Part shown: one piece after another, positions 60,176-64,000 of the stretch
How the letters are laid out: each line of letters starts with the position of its first letter
Position numbering within the stretch: position 1 is the first letter of the stretch
Assembly (NCBI GenBank): GCA_040396955.1
Contig: JBBAWX010000002.1
Span: forward strand, 124,001 to 188,000
DNA length: 64,000 nucleotides
Direction: 5' to 3'
Source of the DNA: UBA965 sp040396955
Lineage (GTDB): Bacteria > Chloroflexota > Chloroflexia > Chloroflexales > Roseiflexaceae
The notes under the pieces: model-generated
What the model was told of the DNA's origin: nothing
The model's input: the letters and a program-made list of their open reading frames with translations, nothing else
Database searches by the model: none
Position numbers and translations under genes: made by a program

Positions 60176-61182
60176 TGTGTGGACTCCTTGGGCGTACGGG
60201 TCAAAATCCGATAAAAAAGTGCGCCGAGTGGCAACATTAACCAAAAACTGAGCAATCGGAACAAAATGGCCGAGCTGAGTGCTCCTTGGAGTGGTACCCC
60301 CTGGAGATGCAGTGTAAACGCCAATGCCGCTTCAACGGCGCCACCACCACCCGGTAGTAGCGTGAACAAACTGACAATCAACGACATTCCATATGCCGAT
60401 AGTACGTGCAAGTAGGAGACGTCGATACGAATGCTGTGAAACAGCGCGGTGAGCGCTAACGCATGAAACACAAAAATCATCATCTGGAGCAACATGATGC
60501 GTACAAACTTCCACGGTTGTGCGGCAAAAATGGCCCGACTATCGGAGATCTCACCGACCAACACCTCTAAGGATTTGGGGTCCCACTCGATGCCGATACG
60601 GGTGAGAAGCCGGCGTACCCCGTACAACCAACGCACAATGGTGTCGCTGGGGCGGGTCACAATGACCACGAGCACAAACGCAACGACCACCGTCAGGAGC
60701 ACCGAAATGACAATGGGTGTGCTTGCCGTAAAATCTGCGGTCAATGACAAGTACAGCAGACCGAGGCTGAACATGGTCAATGCGGCGCCGTTCCAACTCA
60801 GCAGTTCGGTACCGGCAACCACGGCCACACTGCCACTCGGGAAGCCACGTTTGCGGAGCGCCGCCACCAAAAAGGCGTAGGCCGCCACACTCCCCATCGG
60901 TACCGTCTGATTGAGCAAAATGCCCACTACGGCCGTGCCGATGAGCCAGTGCAGTTGCTCACGGTGCCCGAGTGACTCTAGCACTAATCCGTAGATGACC
61001 CCGGCACAGATGAAACCACAGACGACCATGGCAAATGCCCCAGCCACCCACCAGATGTTGGCGGTCTGGAGCAAATGAAAGGCTGCTACGATTTCGGCAC
61101 GGGTATGGTATGCCAACCATACTACCAGCGCAATCAAGAGCGCACTAATGACAAATGACCACGAAAAACGACGCTTTGCCAT
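60172..61182 (-). CDS. Lysylphosphatidylglycerol synthase transmembrane-family (flippase-like) protein
   Basis: This 336-aa protein has about eight helices. It shows the family's 'LLNQTVPMGSVAAYAFL' and 'LLPGGGGAVEAALAFTLHLQGV' followed by 'ILFRLLSFWLMLPLGALFY'. This is the MprF-type flippase portion without the soluble aminoacyltransferase, also called UPF0104/AglD2. It is thought to move modified lipids across the membrane. ATG 61182 is preferred; a GTG at 61197 is possible. Confidence 0.85.
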   Translation of the reverse strand: MAKRRFSWSFVISALLIALVVWLAYHTRAEIVAAFHLLQTANIWWVAGAFAMVVCGFICAGVIYGLVLESLGHREQLHWLIGTAVVGILLNQTVPMGSVAAYAFLVAALRKRGFPSGSVAVVAGTELLSWNGAALTMFSLGLLYLSLTADFTASTPIVISVLLTVVVAFVLVVIVTRPSDTIVRWLYGVRRLLTRIGIEWDPKSLEVLVGEISDSRAIFAAQPWKFVRIMLLQMMIFVFHALALTALFHSIRIDVSYLHVLSAYGMSLIVSLFTLLPGGGGAVEAALAFTLHLQGVPLQGALSSAILFRLLSFWLMLPLGALFYRILTRTPKESTQ

Positions 61183-61268
61183 GAAAATCCGTTTCACACG
61201 GGATGAGAAACCCTGTGGAGTATCATACCATACGGCATCAGAGGCGCGAGATGACTATCAAATGACTA

Positions 61269-62090
61269 TCAGTCGGTGTGTTGATGCCCATGTCCTACAT
61301 GCGTGTGGGCATGACTATGTGCGATACCGTTGTGGAAGTGATGGTGTGCATGCACCAGATTGGCATCAAAGAGCAGATCATGGTTGCGTAGGAGTCGCCG
61401 TGGCTCGTCGTGTGCCACAATCACTCCCTGCTTGAAGATGTAGGCGTCGTCGGCAATATCGGGCACCGTGTCGAGGTCGTGCGTGGCCACCACCACCGTC
61501 TTGTTGCTGTTGCCCCACTCGACCAGGAAATCCACCACCCGGCTCTGGCTCTTGGGGTCAAGCGCCGCCGTCGGCTCATCAAGCAAAATCACCTCTGGAT
61601 CTAGTACCAACACCGAGGCAATTGCTACGCGCTTTTTTTCCCCGCCCGACAGACGGTGTGGCGCACGATCGCGCAGGTGACTGATTTCGAGCAGATCCAG
61701 TGTGTCGGCTACTGCCTGCTTGATGCGTGCCGGCTCCCAACGCAACTGGAGCGGACCAAAGGCGACTTCGTCGAAAACCGTGGGGTTGAACAACTGCACA
61801 TCCGGGTTTTGAAAGACAAAGGCTACCCGTTTGCGAAACGTGTGCGCAAATTCCTCTTCCATGAGGTGGGCCTCGTCGAGCGGATGTCCGAAGGCCTCGA
61901 CCCGCCCCGCCTGTGGGAAGTAGAGACCGTCTAGGATGCGGAGCAGGGTCGATTTCCCTGATCCGTTGGCCCCCATAATCGCGACGCGTTGACCAGCCTG
62001 GATTGTCAGTGATACCCCGTTCAATGCCGGGCTAGATTGGGTGTTGCTGTAGGCATACACGACGTCGTGAAGAGAAAAAATCGGTTGCAT
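61269..62090 (-). CDS. cbiO: Cobalt/nickel ECF transporter ATPase CbiO with His-rich tail
   Basis: This 273-aa ATPase has Walker A 'GANGSGKSTLLRILDGL', Q-loop 'FVFQNPDVQLF', 'LSGGEKKRVAIASVL', Walker B 'ILLDEPTAALDP' and the switch 'VATHDLDTV'. The last 25 residues hold many His ('HAHHHFHNG' and 'HSHAHTHVGHGHQH'), which suits metal storage or sensing for Co/Ni. TAGGAG precedes ATG 62090. It is the last gene of the cbiMQO set, 11 bp downstream of cbiQ. Confidence 0.94.
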   Translation of the reverse strand: MQPIFSLHDVVYAYSNTQSSPALNGVSLTIQAGQRVAIMGANGSGKSTLLRILDGLYFPQAGRVEAFGHPLDEAHLMEEEFAHTFRKRVAFVFQNPDVQLFNPTVFDEVAFGPLQLRWEPARIKQAVADTLDLLEISHLRDRAPHRLSGGEKKRVAIASVLVLDPEVILLDEPTAALDPKSQSRVVDFLVEWGNSNKTVVVATHDLDTVPDIADDAYIFKQGVIVAHDEPRRLLRNHDLLFDANLVHAHHHFHNGIAHSHAHTHVGHGHQHTD

Positions 62091-62100
62091 GAGGGCACTC

Positions 62101-62946
62101 CTAGCTGGTACTGCCAAGCCATAATCCGGTTATCACAAAAATGGCCACCAGCGGGATTGCAATTGCATCACGCCAGCTTAATTGAAATGTATCGAGGGTG
62201 TAGACGTCGCCTCGATAGCCACGGGCCTGCATGGCCAAATAGACGTCGTTGCTGAGTTGCATACTTTTGCTGAGTAAGACGCCGACGGTGGCTGCCGCCA
62301 AACGCCGGGCATCGGCTCCGGGTAACGTGCCGACGATGCGGCTCTGGCGTGCCTCAAACATGTCGCTCGCCGATTGAAGCATCAAGAAGATGTAGCGGTA
62401 CGTCATCCCCAAAATCACCACCACCAGGGCTGGAATGCCAATACTCCGCATCGCTTTCAAGACGTGCATCCACGGAGTGGTCATAATCAACAAAAATGAT
62501 AGGGTGATACTCACTTCGGAGCGTAAGAGCAAAAATGACGCACTGCGCAATCCCGTGCTTGTCACATTCCAGCCGAGGAATGGAATCTGTGCCAGGATTG
62601 GACCCGGCGTAATAAAAATGGCAGGTGCCGCAATCAGCCCACTGAATACAGCCATGCCGACCCAGATGTTGAAAAACGAGCGAATGGGAATGCGTGACCA
62701 GAACGCCAAAATGACCGCAACAATGGCCACCGTGGCGATGATATCGAGACGCCGCGCCGCCGCCGCCACCAAAATAATGCTCAACGTGCCGATGAACTTG
62801 ACGCGGGGGTCAAGGCGCTGGAGCATGCCAGCTTGCTCTGAGAGTTGCTCGGCGTACAACGAACGCTCCATCGTCTCACCAAGACCGTCGATGGTGCGCT
62901 GAATGAACGTGCCGCGTTTTTTGCCGTGATGTGCCTCACCGGCCAT
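62101..62946 (-). CDS. cbiQ: Cobalt/nickel ECF transporter transmembrane protein CbiQ
   Basis: This 281-aa T-component has five to six helices and the ECF signature 'RLDPRVKFIGTLSIILVAAA' near residue 45, plus the Ala-Arg coupling motif region 'AMQARGYRGDVYTLD' (ARG box). It scaffolds the substrate-binding CbiM and the CbiO ATPases. It lies 114 bp downstream of cbiM, separated by a hairpin, and immediately upstream of cbiO. Confidence 0.92.
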   Translation of the reverse strand: MAGEAHHGKKRGTFIQRTIDGLGETMERSLYAEQLSEQAGMLQRLDPRVKFIGTLSIILVAAAARRLDIIATVAIVAVILAFWSRIPIRSFFNIWVGMAVFSGLIAAPAIFITPGPILAQIPFLGWNVTSTGLRSASFLLLRSEVSITLSFLLIMTTPWMHVLKAMRSIGIPALVVVILGMTYRYIFLMLQSASDMFEARQSRIVGTLPGADARRLAAATVGVLLSKSMQLSNDVYLAMQARGYRGDVYTLDTFQLSWRDAIAIPLVAIFVITGLWLGSTS

Positions 62947-62981
62947 GATGACTCCTTGCGTGTGTTGCCGTTTGATGAAAT

Positions 62982-63028
62982 CACAGGGGCATCAGCGTAA
63001 ACCATACGGTCACGTGAATGCCCCTGTG
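62982..63028 (-). promoter_or_regulatory. Intercistronic hairpin between cbiM and cbiQ
   Basis: CACAGGGGCAT pairs with ATGCCCCTGTG (11 bp) around a 25-nt loop. It may reduce read-through from cbiM or stabilise part of the mRNA; no U-tract. Confidence 0.4.
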
Positions 63029-63060
63029 CGAAGATGTGTGCAAAAATGGGGAGCAGTGTG

Positions 63061-64000
63061 TTAACTGGCGCTTGGATGATCTTTGCGTAACCGCTCACTG
63101 ATAAAGCCGTAGATTGCCATCGTCAAGATGACCAGCCCGATGCCCATCAGCGCTGAGAAAATATAGCCGACTTGCTCGTGTGAGATGAACGGTACCGCGT
63201 AATCGGGGATGGGTGCCGCCCAGAGTTGGCTCCACCACTCGAGCCCGGCTGGCGTGGCTGTAGGCGCACTCGCCCCCAACGACGCTTCCGTGATTGCTTG
63301 GCGGGCTACCGGGTCTGCGAATTCCTCCGCACTCCATTCACCCCACGCCGTGCCGGCTGCAATTAGCCCGAGCGGTGACAAGACCATCAACAAGGCGACA
63401 ACCACCCACATCCGCCGAGTGCCACCCCAACCTGCCTGAGATGCCTGGTTGAATGATGCTTGCCAGGTCAACAATGAGACGTCGTTGCGCTGCAAGTAGG
63501 CGACCACACCGGCGGTCACAAAGAGCTCGGCGAACCCGGCAATGCCGAGATGCCCGATCATCATGGCCGGGATGGCGACTTCGAGACCGTAGGGCGCATA
63601 CAAAGGTGTGCCACCTGCATCCGTGAAGAGCAACGGCTGTATGCCGAATTGGATGGCAGTCACGAATGCGGCGACATTGATGGATGCATAGCCGGCGATA
63701 CCGGCGGCAACCATGCGTCGTGTCGAAGTGACCGCACTCTGGCCGGCAATCGCCTGATAGACCCAGTGCGCTACCAATGACCCTACGATGGCGATGTTGA
63801 AGGCGTTGGCACCGATAGCCAAAATACCGCCGTCACCAAAAAAAATGGCTTGAATGGCCAACGCGATCGATACCGATATCATCGCTCCCCACGGCCCGAG
63901 CACGATGGCTGCAATCGCCGCCCCTGTGGCGTGCCCCGTGGTGCCACCCGGCAATGGTAAATTAAACATCATGATGACAAATGAAAATGCGGCAAATACC
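63061..64000 (-). CDS. cbiM: Cobalt/nickel ECF transporter substrate-binding protein CbiM, C-terminal extended (5' end outside window)
   Basis: The frame is open to the right window edge, and the codons upstream of the first ATG still read as CbiM ('FSFVIMMFNLPLPGG', then 'TTGHATGAAIAAIVLGPWGA'). The N-terminal metal-binding 'MHIPDG' is therefore beyond 64000. The body has six or more helices. The C-terminal 90 residues ('DYAVPFISHEQVGYIFSALMGIGLV') look like a PDGLE/CbiN-type domain fused on, as in NikMN-like proteins. Metal (Co or Ni) cannot be decided; a cobalamin riboswitch could sit upstream outside the window. Confidence 0.9.
   Translation of the reverse strand, partial: VFAAFSFVIMMFNLPLPGGTTGHATGAAIAAIVLGPWGAMISVSIALAIQAIFFGDGGILAIGANAFNIAIVGSLVAHWVYQAIAGQSAVTSTRRMVAAGIAGYASINVAAFVTAIQFGIQPLLFTDAGGTPLYAPYGLEVAIPAMMIGHLGIAGFAELFVTAGVVAYLQRNDVSLLTWQASFNQASQAGWGGTRRMWVVVALLMVLSPLGLIAAGTAWGEWSAEEFADPVARQAITEASLGASAPTATPAGLEWWSQLWAAPIPDYAVPFISHEQVGYIFSALMGIGLVILTMAIYGFISERLRKDHPSAS

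Noticed and set aside
61245..61272. Short direct repeat ATGACTATCA / ATGACTATCAG
   Set aside because: Only two 10-bp copies at a gene end; no sign of an operator or attachment site.

Overview
The window looks like ordinary chromosome from a free-living, probably aerobic bacterium. Gene flavour suggests Chloroflexota, perhaps class Chloroflexia: a CtaA-half/CtaB fusion, a DUF4013-type membrane protein, LysM/deacetylase proteins with long Pro/Thr linkers, a pseudo-phosphatase/propeller protein and an O-antigen-ligase/TPR protein. This placement is an inference from protein style; no 16S or marker search was possible. Composition is even, and I see no phage, IS, CRISPR, tRNA or rRNA. A run of exactly 100 N at 57213-57312 shows that this is a draft scaffold. 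Both ends cut genes: typA at the left, cbiM at the right.

Layout. 1-9.5 kb (+): typA, a heterodimeric ABC exporter, a likely GABA-type catabolic cluster (aminotransferase, GNAT, aldehyde dehydrogenase) and the HU gene with a clear promoter and terminator. 9.5-16.3 kb (-): a 1060-aa Wzy/WaaL-like protein with TPRs, then recN, parB and parA (transcribed parA-parB-recN). 16.3-17.5 kb: a 1.2-kb non-coding, AT-richer interval with two perfect 16-bp parS sites, an orphan terminator and a candidate structured small RNA. 17.5-20.4 kb (+): lutABC. 20.4-30.2 kb (-): a CuA-type cupredoxin coupled to an epimerase, valS, a LysM/YcxB/LysM-deacetylase operon, and mutS2 with cvpA. 30.4-33.9 kb (+): an exported protein, thrS and two membrane proteins. 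34-41.8 kb (-): an M4-type metalloprotease with thrombospondin type 3 repeats, a second heterodimeric ABC exporter and an APH-fold kinase. 41.9-45.7 kb (+): isoaspartyl peptidase, formate-THF ligase and a 2-hydroxyacid dehydrogenase. 45.7-54.8 kb (-): a lysophospholipase-like hydrolase, the haem A/O synthase fusion, and a four-gene MacAB-like operon whose first ATPase carries a C-terminal AbrB-like domain. 55-59.9 kb (+): a degenerate PP2C/propeller membrane protein, zwf and a patatin. 59.9-64 kb (-): a small membrane protein, a flippase-like protein and the cobalt/nickel ECF transporter genes cbiM-cbiQ-cbiO.

The most unusual items are the ATPase-AbrB fusion paired with a double-length FtsX permease and a second ATPase, the inactive-looking PP2C receptor-like protein, the candidate RNA with a pseudoknot between the parS sites, and the CuA domain coupled to a sugar-nucleotide epimerase. 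Many operons here use ATGA stop/start overlaps, and many 3' ends carry strong GC-rich hairpins with no U-tract.
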